A stretch of DNA of 52,819 nt from Thermoplasmata archaeon (GCA_003551065.1 PULU01000092.1:1-52819), one strand, 5' to 3'; numbered from the stretch's first letter, positions 34,376 to 44,037 are shown. The notes: a model not told the origin generated them from the letters alone. Made by a program: numbers and translations.

Positions 34376-34945
34376 TTATTTCTCTTCCAGTATTTTTTTG
34401 ATATCCTTATAGGTTTCATCGATGGGTTTGTTCGTATCTATAACGTGCCAATCAGAATCAATGATAGAAAATACCTTATTTCTTACTCTTGAAATATCTC
34501 TAAAATTTTCAAAGATCTCTCTATCTTCCCTTTTGTTCAGCCTTTTTAAAGCCTCTTCTGGATTGACATCTAGGAAAAACATATGTTCTGAGGTAGGCAA
34601 TATCTTTCTGAATACCTCATAACTTATACCACATAATGGATCAGGTAAGTAAGCTGTTCCCATCAAGTATCTAACCAATATCAGAACATCGACTTCATCC
34701 TCATCGTAATACTTTTTAAGGGACCGGAACACATCGAGGGCATAAAATATTGATGCCTTTAACTTATTTACAGCGCTTCCATCTTTAAGTAGGGCATCTT
34801 TAGCTATTCTTCCGAATAGGTTATCTCCTTCTGGATGTGATCTAATTTCTACTTTTTTATCCATTCTTTCGAACATATCTTTTATCTTATATGCATGTGT
34901 GTCTTTACCCGACGCATCACATCCATCTATTATGATGAGGTCCAT
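34376..34945 (-). CDS. Thymidylate kinase-like P-loop kinase
   Basis: A 189-residue protein of the dTMP kinase superfamily. The P-loop reads GCDASGKDT, with Asp where most members have Ser or Thr after the Lys; DVNPEEALKRLNKRED resembles the TMK LID region. The aromatic base-binding pocket could not be checked, so the substrate may be another nucleotide. It is convergent with the deoxyhypusine synthase gene. Confidence 0.8.
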   Translation of the reverse strand: MDLIIIDGCDASGKDTHAYKIKDMFERMDKKVEIRSHPEGDNLFGRIAKDALLKDGSAVNKLKASIFYALDVFRSLKKYYDEDEVDVLILVRYLMGTAYLPDPLCGISYEVFRKILPTSEHMFFLDVNPEEALKRLNKREDREIFENFRDISRVRNKVFSIIDSDWHVIDTNKPIDETYKDIKKILEEK

Positions 34946-35003
34946 AATGTCACCTTAAACATAAATTATAAAATGCCACACATATTTGAACTTACCTCAT
35001 AAC

Positions 35004-35879
35004 TTATAGCAATGCGCCCGAAAGAAATGCTACTAAGCCAAGCATCATAGCTATAAGGGTGAGTTTTCTAAATAGTTTGACGTTCGGTTTGTTTTTTATA
35101 ACCAACGAAGCCGTTACCCAAAGGAAAAGTATGTTCGGTACTGAAACGACTCCGAGATAGACCAAATTACCGTAGAATGTGGAATCAATTTTAACCAAGA
35201 AAGGCAACAAACTGATAATTACGGCACTCAGGAAGAAAATTCCAGCAATGAAAAAGGAATTTTTGTTACCGATGTATAGCGGTAAAGATTTGACTTTCTC
35301 TTTTTTGTCGCCTTCGATGTCCATCACATCTTTAATGATCTCTCTACCAACTCCCGATAGAAAAGCCATCAAAGACAGTACCCAGATGATTGGAGGTATC
35401 ACAGGGGAAAATGCCACCCCACCGAAAAGAAAAGGAACCGCCATGGTATATGCTATGTAGTAATTGCTGAAGACTTTTATTTTTTTCAGCTTGATATCGT
35501 ATGAAAGTGCTAACAACCCAGTTATCAAGGCGATGATAAAACAAGTAATATTTACAAAGAATGCCGATAATAAACCTAAAGGAAAGAAGATAATAGTGAT
35601 GAGTAATGAGGTTTTTGGCGAGATATCACCTCTTACTAAAGGTCTGTCCATGCGCTTATTTAATTTGTCGATGGGATAATCGAAGTAATCGTTCAAAGAA
35701 AACGTGCTTATCTCTAGGAAAATAGCTGTTGATACAGCTAGTGCCAAATTAACTAGATCACCGGGGATACCTTTTTTTGCTATCACTGCACCTATCAATA
35801 CTGCAACAGCTAACATCAATCCATGGTCTAGTCTGATAAGATCCCAAAGACCTTTTAATTTTCGCATGTCTATCCACAT
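35004..35879 (-). CDS. UbiA-family prenyltransferase, probable DGGGP synthase
   Basis: A 291-residue polytopic membrane enzyme. Asp-rich motif one is NDYFDYPIDKLNKRMDRPL and motif two is DVMDIEGDKKEKVKSLP, both binding Mg-diphosphate. In archaea the UbiA homologue of this length commonly adds the second geranylgeranyl chain to geranylgeranylglyceryl phosphate in lipid synthesis; other prenylations remain possible. A second in-frame ATG four codons in is an alternative start. Confidence 0.85.
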   Translation of the reverse strand: MWIDMRKLKGLWDLIRLDHGLMLAVAVLIGAVIAKKGIPGDLVNLALAVSTAIFLEISTFSLNDYFDYPIDKLNKRMDRPLVRGDISPKTSLLITIIFFPLGLLSAFFVNITCFIIALITGLLALSYDIKLKKIKVFSNYYIAYTMAVPFLFGGVAFSPVIPPIIWVLSLMAFLSGVGREIIKDVMDIEGDKKEKVKSLPLYIGNKNSFFIAGIFFLSAVIISLLPFLVKIDSTFYGNLVYLGVVSVPNILFLWVTASLVIKNKPNVKLFRKLTLIAMMLGLVAFLSGALL

Positions 35880-35914
35880 ATCATATAGTGCTTGTTTGAG
35901 GTGAAAATGTATGC

Positions 35915-36385
35915 TTATAGAACGTTTTCAGAGATCTCTTCTCCCTTCATATCCCTTTCACAATAGACGCATTTTAGAGTAACCGGGTCCTTCCCGATAA
36001 CATCGAATTCAGGCTCTACGGGTTCGTTCTGATTAGTTATGCAGGTGTTATTTATGCAACTTACTATACCTTTCACCTTTTCAGGGAGTTTAACATCGTG
36101 TTTTTTTATGACTTCATAATTTCTGATTATGTTTACAGTAGCCCGGGGTGAGATAAGAGAGATTTTGTCCAATTCATCACTTTTTATCTCAATATTCTCG
36201 ACTTTTACTATATCTTTTTTACCCATGCTGCTGTTGACGTTCATCGCTACACTCACAATACTATCCATCTTTTTATCTAGGACTCCAATTATCCTTAGAA
36301 CTTTCATAGCATGACCGTTCTTTATATGATCTATAACTGTTCCATATTCAATTGGGGTTATCTTTATCTTCTTATCTTTATTCAT
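35915..36385 (-). CDS. pyrI: Aspartate carbamoyltransferase regulatory subunit
   Basis: A 156-residue allosteric subunit of pyrimidine synthesis. The N-terminal nucleotide-binding domain (VIDHIKNGHAMKVLRI) is followed by the zinc domain with four cysteines (CINNTC and CVYC). It starts eight bases inside the end of pyrB, so the two subunits are translationally coupled. Binding of CTP or ATP is expected from the family. Confidence 0.96.
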   Translation of the reverse strand: MNKDKKIKITPIEYGTVIDHIKNGHAMKVLRIIGVLDKKMDSIVSVAMNVNSSMGKKDIVKVENIEIKSDELDKISLISPRATVNIIRNYEVIKKHDVKLPEKVKGIVSCINNTCITNQNEPVEPEFDVIGKDPVTLKCVYCERDMKGEEISENVL

Positions 36386-37316
36386 TGTATCCCTCCGTTA
36401 GAAGTTTTAAAAGGGCCATCCGTATCGGAACACCATTTGCAGCTTGTTTGAAATATTTTGCATGGGTTGTTGAATCCACATCTGAGTATATCTCATCAAC
36501 CCTAGGTAATGGATGCATTATGATCATATCATCCTTCACATTTTCCAACATATCCTTTTTTATTTTGTAGGTTTCAGCAACTTCTTCGTATTCTTCGTCG
36601 CTTGGGAACCTTTCTCTTTGGATCCTAGTCATGTATAGAACATCAAGATCGTCCAATACATCGGTTATGTTCTCTGCCTTTCTGTATTTTATGTCCATCT
36701 TTTCTATATCTTTGATGATCTCATCTGGAATCTGTAAAGATGCTGGGGCTATGAAGGTCAAATCACAATCATACATCGACAAAGCGTGGGTTAGTGAATG
36801 GACCGTTCTACCGTATTTCAAATCTCCAGCTATGCCTATCTTTTTGTTCTCGATCTCGTCTTTTTCTTCTCTTATGGTGAATAGGTCTAGAAGGGTTTGA
36901 GTTGGATGTTGACCAGCACCATCCCCAGCGTTGATTATAGGTTTTTCTGAAAACTTAGCAGCCAACCTAGCAGCCCCTTCTTGAGGATGTCTTAGAACTA
37001 TTATATCGACGTAGCTGGAGATAACTTGGACCGTATCAGCCAAAGTCTCACCTTTTTTTACAGAAGAGGTACCCGCTCTAGCAAAACCTATGCATGCCCC
37101 TTCCAATCTTTTCATTGCGCTTTCGAAGGATAATCTCGTTCTAGTACTGGGTTCAAAGAACAGTGTACCAAGGATATTTCCTTTCAAAGAGTCGTCACTT
37201 TTATTTCCTTTAGCGATCTCCGTCATATCTCCTGCTAGATCTAGAACAAAGTCTATCTCTTCTTTTGAAAAATCTTTTATGGAAACCACATGTTTTTTAT
37301 TGAATTTCGATACCAT
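36378..37316 (-). CDS. pyrB: Aspartate carbamoyltransferase catalytic subunit
   Basis: A protein of about 312 residues that forms carbamoyl-aspartate. It contains the carbamoyl-phosphate loop FEPSTRTRLSFESA, then HPQEGAAR and GDGAGQHPTQTLLD, and MHPLPRVDE near the C-terminus. I chose the start MVSKFNKK at 37316; a start three codons upstream is possible. It leads the pyrBI pair. Confidence 0.96.
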   Translation of the reverse strand: MVSKFNKKHVVSIKDFSKEEIDFVLDLAGDMTEIAKGNKSDDSLKGNILGTLFFEPSTRTRLSFESAMKRLEGACIGFARAGTSSVKKGETLADTVQVISSYVDIIVLRHPQEGAARLAAKFSEKPIINAGDGAGQHPTQTLLDLFTIREEKDEIENKKIGIAGDLKYGRTVHSLTHALSMYDCDLTFIAPASLQIPDEIIKDIEKMDIKYRKAENITDVLDDLDVLYMTRIQRERFPSDEEYEEVAETYKIKKDMLENVKDDMIIMHPLPRVDEIYSDVDSTTHAKYFKQAANGVPIRMALLKLLTEGYNE

Positions 37317-37414
37317 GATTCTCAAAGGGTAATAATGAGAGATAAATATATGATTTTGGATGCCCTTTATATTATTGTTTGAAAGAAAATAAAATCCGTT
37401 TAAAAAGTATATCT

Positions 37415-38284
37415 CTATAGAAGACCTGCTTTTTGAAGGGTCATGATATCTTCTGTGCCGAGTTTTTCTCCCTTTTTAAATTGCTCGTAGAGTTTTTCAG
37501 CTTCTTCCTTAGTATCCTCTTCTTCCTTACGTTTCTTTGCCATTCTCTGCTTTTTCTGTAGACCCGAGATGATCTTGTTGTAATCCTGTACTTCATTTAC
37601 GGCTTCTATGTGTTTTTGATGATAATCGTCTGCTTCGACTTTTGCCTCGACAAATTTGGCCTGAGCCTCATCGGCTTTTTCACGGATTTCATCTGCTTCG
37701 TTGAATATCTCTATCATCTTGTCGTGCTTGTTTTGTGCTTCCTCGGCCTTCTTAGATACTTCCTTGTGGTAATGTTCAGCCTTCTCTTTTGCTTCCTCTA
37801 AGTCTTCGGATAACTTTTTCAATTCTTCGTTCTCGTTCAAGAGTTTTTCTCTTTCCTTGACTTTTTCCCTTAATGAAGAGATCTCATCTATCATCTCTTT
37901 TTCTTTATCTGGTGATAGAACATTGGTCATCTGTTTATATTCGAGTTTTTCAATCTTCTTATTGAGCTCCTCGATAGAAGTGCCATCTTTAGGTAGTATC
38001 TCCCGTTTCTTTTTCTTCAAGTTACTGGATAGGTTTCTTACCTTTTTGTTCCATTCATTTCTTTTTTCCTTGGCTGTTTTAACATCTTTATTTAGTTTGT
38101 TTCTTTCTTCCTTCAACTCGTTACCCTCTTCTATGAGCTCTTTGACCTTAGAATTGAGTCCATCTCTATTTTGAACCCACTTCTTAGCCTCTTGGTTCAT
38201 CTCGTTTCTGAGACGCTTATATTTTTCAGCCTGGGAATTGGCCCTTTTTCTTTTTTCTTCCAATTCCTTTAGAAGTTCAGTCAT
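37415..38284 (-). CDS. Archaeal coiled-coil protein (COG1340-like)
   Basis: A 289-residue protein that is almost entirely coiled coil: long Lys/Glu-rich heptads with breaks near residues 95-115 (ILPKDGTS) and 245. The end GTEDIMTLQKAGLL is a short conserved-looking tail. This matches the uncharacterised archaeal coiled-coil family COG1340. No enzymatic motif is visible; a scaffold role is likely but unproven. It stands alone, with promoters on either side. Confidence 0.8.
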   Translation of the reverse strand: MTELLKELEEKRKRANSQAEKYKRLRNEMNQEAKKWVQNRDGLNSKVKELIEEGNELKEERNKLNKDVKTAKEKRNEWNKKVRNLSSNLKKKKREILPKDGTSIEELNKKIEKLEYKQMTNVLSPDKEKEMIDEISSLREKVKEREKLLNENEELKKLSEDLEEAKEKAEHYHKEVSKKAEEAQNKHDKMIEIFNEADEIREKADEAQAKFVEAKVEADDYHQKHIEAVNEVQDYNKIISGLQKKQRMAKKRKEEEDTKEEAEKLYEQFKKGEKLGTEDIMTLQKAGLL

Positions 38285-38470
38285 GTTTTCAGCACTATCC
38301 AGTCATTTAATATTTGATGAGTCAATCTTATCAATATGTGACCCCTTTATAACACTTTCGGATTAATCCTTGAAACTTTGGGGGTAAACCCTATCCTTAT
38401 ACATTAAAACATCTGTATGGACACGCAAATGTAATATATTAGTTCTTTATTTTAGCCTATAACTGGTAAT

Positions 38471-39892
38471 ATGGCTGAAGAAAAATCTAACCTCGAGGAC
38501 GAACTTACATTCTCTATAAAAAATGCCTGGGAACAATCAGACGAAGAAGAATTGGATGACATAACTGAATTTGCAGAAAAATACAAGGAGTACATTACCG
38601 AGTCTAAAACAGAGAGAGAGATCATAGATAACACGGTAAAGTTATTGGAAAAGAATGGTTTTGTTTCTATACAAGAGTGTGATGAACTGGATCAAGGGGA
38701 TAAGATATATATCTTAAACAAAAACAAAGCCATCGCAGTTGCTGTCATAGGAAATAAGGAAGTTACAGAAGGTTGTCATATATTAGCAAGCCATATAGAT
38801 TCTCCAAGACTAGACCTTAAGGCTAGACCAATATATGAGGATAATGACGCCTCTCTTGCACTTTTTAACACACATTATTATGGAGGGATCAAGAAATACC
38901 AATGGGTGAGTACACCATTAGCTATCCACGGAAAAGTAGTCAAGGAAGACGGAGAAATTATAAACATATCTATAGGAGAGGACAAGGAAGACCCTGTATT
39001 TGCGGTCAGTGATCTTCTTCCGCACCTTTCGAAAAAGAAGCAATCAGAGAGGAAGATGAAGGATGTTATCAAAGGTGAAGAGTTGAATGTCATCTTAGGA
39101 GGAAAGCCCATAGACGACGATGATATCGATAAGAAGGTTAAGATCAATATTTTAAAGATATTGAACGATAACTACGGTATCAAAGAAGAAGATTTTACGA
39201 GTGCTGAGATCGAGATAGTTCCTTCAGGTCCTGCTAGAGATGTGGGTTTGGATAGGAGTATGGTTGGAGGATACGGTCATGATGATAGGGTATGTGCTTT
39301 TACGAGTTTGATGGCCTGTATAGACTTGGAACCTCAATCTAAAACTAGTTTAGTGTTTTTGTTTGATAAAGAGGAAATAGGCAGTGAAGGTAATACTAGT
39401 GCCAATTCTAGATTCACCGAATCGGTATTCCAACAGATATTAGCGAAATCAAAAGGGGATTATAGTATGGAAGATTATCGATTGACACTTGAAAACAGTA
39501 ACGCAATGTCTGGCGATGTAAATCCTGGAGTGAACCCCTCTTTCAAAGGTGTTCATGATCTAAGGAACGCTGGCAGGATGGGAAAAGGTATAGTTTTAAC
39601 CAAGTATACTGGTTCAGGTGGAAAGTTCATGGCCAACGATGCTCATGCAGAATATGTGGCATATATACGACGTATTTTGAATGAAAATGATATATGTTGG
39701 CAGACTGCTCAACTCGGCAAGGTCGATGAAGGTGGCGGTGGGACCGTTGCAAAATTCCTGGCCAATTTGAATATGGACATCATAGATGCAGGCCCACCAC
39801 TTTTAGGTATGCATTCACCTTTTGAGATAGTGTCCAAGGTGGATATCTATCACACATATAAGGCCTATAGAGCGTTCTTAGAAGCCGAATGA
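38471..39892 (+). CDS. M18 family aminopeptidase
   Basis: A 473-residue zinc aminopeptidase that removes acidic or other N-terminal residues from peptides. Metal-binding segments are ASHIDSPRLD, DKEEIGSEG and NDAHAEY; YGGIKKYQW and GYGHDDRVCAF are family hallmarks. It has a normal length and no signal peptide, so it is cytosolic and likely finishes degradation of proteasome products. It ends six bases from the convergent rqcH-like gene. Confidence 0.93.
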   Translation: MAEEKSNLEDELTFSIKNAWEQSDEEELDDITEFAEKYKEYITESKTEREIIDNTVKLLEKNGFVSIQECDELDQGDKIYILNKNKAIAVAVIGNKEVTEGCHILASHIDSPRLDLKARPIYEDNDASLALFNTHYYGGIKKYQWVSTPLAIHGKVVKEDGEIINISIGEDKEDPVFAVSDLLPHLSKKKQSERKMKDVIKGEELNVILGGKPIDDDDIDKKVKINILKILNDNYGIKEEDFTSAEIEIVPSGPARDVGLDRSMVGGYGHDDRVCAFTSLMACIDLEPQSKTSLVFLFDKEEIGSEGNTSANSRFTESVFQQILAKSKGDYSMEDYRLTLENSNAMSGDVNPGVNPSFKGVHDLRNAGRMGKGIVLTKYTGSGGKFMANDAHAEYVAYIRRILNENDICWQTAQLGKVDEGGGGTVAKFLANLNMDIIDAGPPLLGMHSPFEIVSKVDIYHTYKAYRAFLEAE

Positions 39893-39898
39893 TAAAAC

Positions 39899-41827
39899 CT
39901 ATTTCTCTTCTTTTTCTAAAATCTTTACTCCCCCAGGCGGGAGTATCTTCTGAATCTCTTTTACAGGTACATTGTAGTATTTCCCCATCTCCTTTGCGAA
40001 TTCATTTTGATCCTTTGTCCCCGGGATAAAGATAACCCGTCTTCGGAACAGTTCATCATCTCTATTTTCAAGAGCGAAACTCGGGGCGCACATTATCTTT
40101 TTATTCTCCTCATAAGTTATCTCGGTCAATACCGCTTTTAGTGGTAGTTTATCGATATAATTCCTTTTACCTCTGATCACGAAAGCTCCGGTGGGTAAAG
40201 ACTCTCCAGCTTCAGCTGTTTTACTCACCTGACTAGGTTTTACCCAGTACGCTCTGCCTGATGCTATACCTCTTTTCCATTCTTTAGAATGGATCAAGGA
40301 ATACTGACATGCTTCGTTGAGCGATGCCTCTCCGATACCGTTGTCATTTTTTACCACTACACTCGGTGCACCTCCTGCATCGGCATGTGCATATCTTGTA
40401 TCATTTTCCATATATTTCTTAACGACTTCTTCATTGGTTTTAGTGTCTTTACCGGCTATGACCAGATTCTCCTCACTGGATATGAACCATTTGTAACGGT
40501 CGAACCAGAATTTCTCTGTAGGTTTTGTTGGTTCTTTTTGTAATTCTTCTTCTCTACCTTCCTCGATCTGCTTCTCCGTTTCTTTGATAGCTCTTTTAGC
40601 CCCAATTAATTTTTTCTTGGCTTTTTTACTTTTGTTGTAGTATTTTTGAGCATTCTCGTTCACATCTTTTCTAAAATCCAACTTGACATTTTTCTCGAGG
40701 TCTTCATCATCGATCTTACCCTTCAGTTTCACTACGATATATTCATCTTGGTCATTAACCTGTAAGACATCGTCTATCTCCCTCATCTTTTCAAATATCT
40801 CATCTCTTCTTCCTTCTTCTCTGGCACGATGTACAGCTTTTAGATATTCCTCGCATGCCTTGTAATTCTGATATATCATATCACCGATCTTCTTGTATTC
40901 ATCGATGTCTTTATCTAGATTTTCAACAGCCCTTTTCTGCTGGTCTAGCTTTCTTTCCAACTTCGAATCTTTCTTATCCTTTTCTTCCTTTGCTTCGTCG
41001 GGCTCAGGTATAGCTTCATCGAGTGCTTTGTTATATGAGTCCATCTTAGTTTGTTCGTACTCCTTATATATCCTAAGAGGGAAAGGGACTGCATCTATTT
41101 TGTTGTCTTCATCTTCGACAAGACATGGTGAGAGTTCATCCATATGTTTTATACGGCTATGAAAAATATTCAGTATTTGAAAAATATCTTCTGAATATTG
41201 AGTAAAATCATCTGTGTTCTTATCGACTCCAAGCCTTCTGCATATTTCCTCAGAGTACTTCCCTCCCAAATTAAGATCTACAGCTAATGTCCTAACTAGA
41301 TCCTGTTCAGAATCTTCCAATATCTGAATCAGCTCGCTTTCATTTATCATGAACGGGTTCAATCTGTGAGGGGGGAACCTGTAGAGTTCGCCCTTTTTCA
41401 ATTCCCTATGACTCCACGATTCGGACCTATAAGGTAAAAGTATCCTATCCTCACCTTCCAATATAAGATTCCCTTTACCGAATACCTCGAATATCAGTCT
41501 AGCACTTTTCTCCCTTTGTAGATCTATGACCACAACCCTATCGAACTCGTGTTGATATACATCGGAAATTATTGAATTGCTTAGGTATTTTCTCATGAGC
41601 ATGGTATAGTCCCCGGGATGCATTGGATTCTCTCTATCTCTTTGGCTTAAATAGAGAGCTTTACCCACCCTGAATATCAACATTTTTTTTCCGATGCCAG
41701 GAACATGGATACGAAAAGATATCTCCTCTTTATTAGGCTTGTATACTTTCTGGATATAACCTCCGACCAGGTCCTTTAATTCACTTACTACTGCCGATAT
41801 CTCTAGAGACTCCATCTTATCTTTCAT
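39899..41827 (-). CDS. rqcH: Ribosome-associated quality-control protein RqcH (NFACT/NEMF family)
   Basis: A 642-residue member of the NFACT family, which binds obstructed large ribosomal subunits and recruits Ala-tRNA for tailing. The N-terminal NFACT-N domain begins ISAVVSELKDLVGGYIQKVY, followed by HhH-like and coiled-coil regions (about 280-450) and the NFACT-R domain (KFWFDRYKWFISSEENLVIAGKD is its start). The start could be ATG 41827 or 41815. Its occurrence with aIF6 nearby fits ribosome quality control. Confidence 0.93.
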   Translation of the reverse strand: MKDKMESLEISAVVSELKDLVGGYIQKVYKPNKEEISFRIHVPGIGKKMLIFRVGKALYLSQRDRENPMHPGDYTMLMRKYLSNSIISDVYQHEFDRVVVIDLQREKSARLIFEVFGKGNLILEGEDRILLPYRSESWSHRELKKGELYRFPPHRLNPFMINESELIQILEDSEQDLVRTLAVDLNLGGKYSEEICRRLGVDKNTDDFTQYSEDIFQILNIFHSRIKHMDELSPCLVEDEDNKIDAVPFPLRIYKEYEQTKMDSYNKALDEAIPEPDEAKEEKDKKDSKLERKLDQQKRAVENLDKDIDEYKKIGDMIYQNYKACEEYLKAVHRAREEGRRDEIFEKMREIDDVLQVNDQDEYIVVKLKGKIDDEDLEKNVKLDFRKDVNENAQKYYNKSKKAKKKLIGAKRAIKETEKQIEEGREEELQKEPTKPTEKFWFDRYKWFISSEENLVIAGKDTKTNEEVVKKYMENDTRYAHADAGGAPSVVVKNDNGIGEASLNEACQYSLIHSKEWKRGIASGRAYWVKPSQVSKTAEAGESLPTGAFVIRGKRNYIDKLPLKAVLTEITYEENKKIMCAPSFALENRDDELFRRRVIFIPGTKDQNEFAKEMGKYYNVPVKEIQKILPPGGVKILEKEEK

Positions 41828-41958
41828 ATGGTTGAAAATCGAGCCTTAGTGTTTAAATATTTTTGCTTGGAAAAGAATTTTCCTTAGAGATACTATGATG
41901 TCTGAGATTACACAAATATTAAATCAACCTTTTTTCATCTATCTTTAGGAGGATTATA

Positions 41959-42597
41959 ATGAGGATAAGATGGCATGGACATTCGTGTTTCGAAATAGAA
42001 AATGAAAAGGTAGTTGTAACTGACCCTCATGATGGAAAGAGCATCGGTATCAGGTCACCAAATGTGAAAGGTGATATAGTTCTGGTCAGTCATGATCATT
42101 TTGACCATAATGCTGTGAGGCTAGTTGAAAAAGGTGAAACTAAAGTGATCAGGGAGCCTGGTGAACACCAAATAAACGAAATAGAAATCAGGGGAATCAA
42201 AACCTACCATGATGAGAAAGATGGAAAAAAAAGAGGAGAAAATATAGTTTATATTTTTGAAACAGATGGATTATCCTTCTGCCATCTAGGTGATCTAGGT
42301 CACGAACTGTCTGGTGATCTTATGGAAAAAATAAAACCTATTGATTTTCTTTTCATCCCCGTAGGTGGTACTTTCACCGTCGGACCTGTGGAGGCCGCCA
42401 ACATCGTTGATGAGATCGAACCAGCTATAGCGGTACCTATGCATTTCAAGGTTGGGGGTCTTTCTTTAGATATCAAAAATGTTCAACCCTTTTTAGATAA
42501 ATATCCCGATGAAAAAATCCACAAAGTCGGCGTTGAACTTGACTTTTTGAAAACAGATCTTCCTGAAGAAACAGAGGTTTGGGTTTTTTCATTATGA
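41959..42597 (+). CDS. UlaG/UPF0173-like MBL-fold metal-dependent hydrolase
   Basis: A 212-residue protein starting MRIRWHGHSCFEIE, typical of the UPF0173 branch of the metallo-beta-lactamase fold. Metal ligands include HDHFDH (about 49-54), a GDLGH segment and a late PMHFKVGG. The substrate is unknown. AGGAGG lies just upstream of the ATG. It ends three bases from the convergent aIF6 gene. Confidence 0.9.
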   Translation: MRIRWHGHSCFEIENEKVVVTDPHDGKSIGIRSPNVKGDIVLVSHDHFDHNAVRLVEKGETKVIREPGEHQINEIEIRGIKTYHDEKDGKKRGENIVYIFETDGLSFCHLGDLGHELSGDLMEKIKPIDFLFIPVGGTFTVGPVEAANIVDEIEPAIAVPMHFKVGGLSLDIKNVQPFLDKYPDEKIHKVGVELDFLKTDLPEETEVWVFSL

Positions 42598-42600
42598 CGA

Positions 42601-43251
42601 TCAGTCTAGATAACCCAATCCTTCTTCTATCCTACCCATCTCTATCGGAGTAGTTCGGTCACCGATGACGGCTCCCTTCGTGTTAGCTATCAAGCACGTA
42701 CCTATCCAGGCTGAGCCATGATTGGCCGTGGTCTTCATAACCGGAACGTCGAACAATTCCTCCATCATCTTTTTCTCGTCATCTTTCACATGGGGATGAC
42801 AGAGTAAACCTTTATTGGTAGCCACTGCCACCGATCCTACCATCTCTATTCCAGCGATTTTCCCTCTCTTCACAGGTACTTCCAAAAATGATTTCAAGGC
42901 ATCTTCGGTTTTTTTATGAAGTTTAGGATGTATCAAAGCCCCGTAATCATTGATCAATATATTATTTCCCAGAGCGTTGAATCGGTCAGGGACTAGAGTA
43001 ACATCCTTATGATCTAAAATAGGTTCTATCTCTCTTCTCTCTGCTATATCAGAAACGAGTATCCCGTTAGTATTAGCTGCCATCAAGGAACCCAGGACTC
43101 TAGTTCCTCCTACAGTTGTTCTAACGACAGGGGTCTCCATGGCTTCTTCGAAAACCTCTTCCTCTACTAAAGGGATTATAGATAAGTCTTCAGTTGCTAT
43201 GGAGAAAACACCGATGTACGGTTTTTGATCGATAGAATGTTTTTTTAGCAT
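42601..43251 (-). CDS. eif6: Translation initiation factor aIF6
   Basis: A 216-residue factor that binds the 50S subunit and prevents early joining with 30S. It shows the repeated pentein units with TTVGGTRVLGSLMAANTNG, LVPDRFNALGNNIL and GSAWIGTCLIANTKG. It is the last gene of the eS19-PDCD5-eL39-eL31-aIF6 operon, three bases after eL31. Confidence 0.96.
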   Translation of the reverse strand: MLKKHSIDQKPYIGVFSIATEDLSIIPLVEEEVFEEAMETPVVRTTVGGTRVLGSLMAANTNGILVSDIAERREIEPILDHKDVTLVPDRFNALGNNILINDYGALIHPKLHKKTEDALKSFLEVPVKRGKIAGIEMVGSVAVATNKGLLCHPHVKDDEKKMMEELFDVPVMKTTANHGSAWIGTCLIANTKGAVIGDRTTPIEMGRIEEGLGYLD

Positions 43252-43254
43252 AGA

Positions 43255-43521
43255 TTATTCTCTCGGAACGGAGACCTCTACTATGCCATCTTCGAATTTT
43301 ATCGCACGGACTTTAATCTTCGATGGAGGTTTCTTGATGCCCTTTTTCCAGATCTCCTCATTTGTACTGGAATCTATCCAAACATCTTCCGAAGGAACAT
43401 TCATATGATTTGAAACGAAGTCTCTTACACGTTTCATAGCCAAAGAAGCACGTTTGCTGGCTGGAGATTTTTTGATCTCATTTAAAGGGATATTCATTAT
43501 TCTTTCTTCTTGGTCAACCAT
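43255..43521 (-). CDS. rpl31e: 50S ribosomal protein eL31
   Basis: An 88-residue large-subunit protein. The segment RASLAMKRVRDFVSNHM and the VWIDSSTNEEIWKKG strand are typical. I chose ATG 43521, since GGTGAGG lies directly upstream. It sits 14 bases after eL39 and three bases before aIF6. Confidence 0.95.
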   Translation of the reverse strand: MVDQEERIMNIPLNEIKKSPASKRASLAMKRVRDFVSNHMNVPSEDVWIDSSTNEEIWKKGIKKPPSKIKVRAIKFEDGIVEVSVPRE

Positions 43522-43535
43522 ATCCTCACCTGATA

Positions 43536-43691
43536 TTATTCGTCAAGATCATCCCTGCGCCAATTCCTTGATTTGGGGTGTCGAGTGAACCTTCTGTTTG
43601 TCCTCTGCATCACCCATGCAGGTACCCTTTTGTTCTCTTTACCTTTTTTGAGTAATCTCCTTTTTTTTGGTCCTGGTTTATTACTTGACAT
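43536..43691 (-). CDS. rpl39e: 50S ribosomal protein eL39
   Basis: A 51-residue protein found by direct translation. It begins [20 protein letters not shown], contains [14 protein letters not shown], and ends [14 protein letters not shown], matching eL39 throughout. It lines the exit tunnel of the large subunit. The ATG lies three bases after the PDCD5-like stop, with GGAG upstream. Confidence 0.95.
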   Translation of the reverse strand: MSSNKPGPKKRRLLKKGKENKRVPAWVMQRTNRRFTRHPKSRNWRRDDLDE

Positions 43692-43694
43692 AGT

Positions 43695-44024
43695 TTATCT
43701 CCTTTTAATATTGATATCTTTCTTATTGCCTGTTATCTTTTTAAGTAGGTCCTTTAAAGTTTTATCGGTGATCCTATCTTGGATAGCCCCTCGTTGAGCG
43801 AGCATTATTATTTGGGATTCGATATTTTCTGCGATTTCAGGTCTAGCTATCCTTACCCTGCCTAGTCTCTCCCTTGCTTCAGGAGTCATCACCTGCCGGA
43901 GCAGGGCTTTCTTTTGAGCTTCGAACCGTTCTTCTGAATCTTCCTGTTCCTCTGCAGCTTCCCTTTGTTCTTTTAGCTGCTGTAGCTTTTGCTTTTTGAT
44001 CTTCTCTAACTCATCTTCATCCAT
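43695..44024 (-). CDS. DNA-binding protein of the PDCD5/TFAR19 family
   Basis: A 109-residue protein with a charged N-terminal helix (DELEKIKKQKLQQLKEQ) and a three-helix core (LLRQVMTPEARERLGRVRIARPEIAENIE), as in archaeal PDCD5 homologues. These bind nucleic acids weakly; the role is unclear but they are linked to ribosomal protein genes across archaea. It lies 13 bases after eS19. Confidence 0.94.
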   Translation of the reverse strand: MDEDELEKIKKQKLQQLKEQREAAEEQEDSEERFEAQKKALLRQVMTPEARERLGRVRIARPEIAENIESQIIMLAQRGAIQDRITDKTLKDLLKKITGNKKDINIKRR

Positions 44025-44037
44025 ATTTATCTAGCCT

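Noticed and set aside
37415-38284. Coiled-coil protein as an SMC or Rad50 fragment
   Set aside because: There is no ATPase head, hinge or zinc hook, and the ends look natural, so it is not a broken SMC-type gene.
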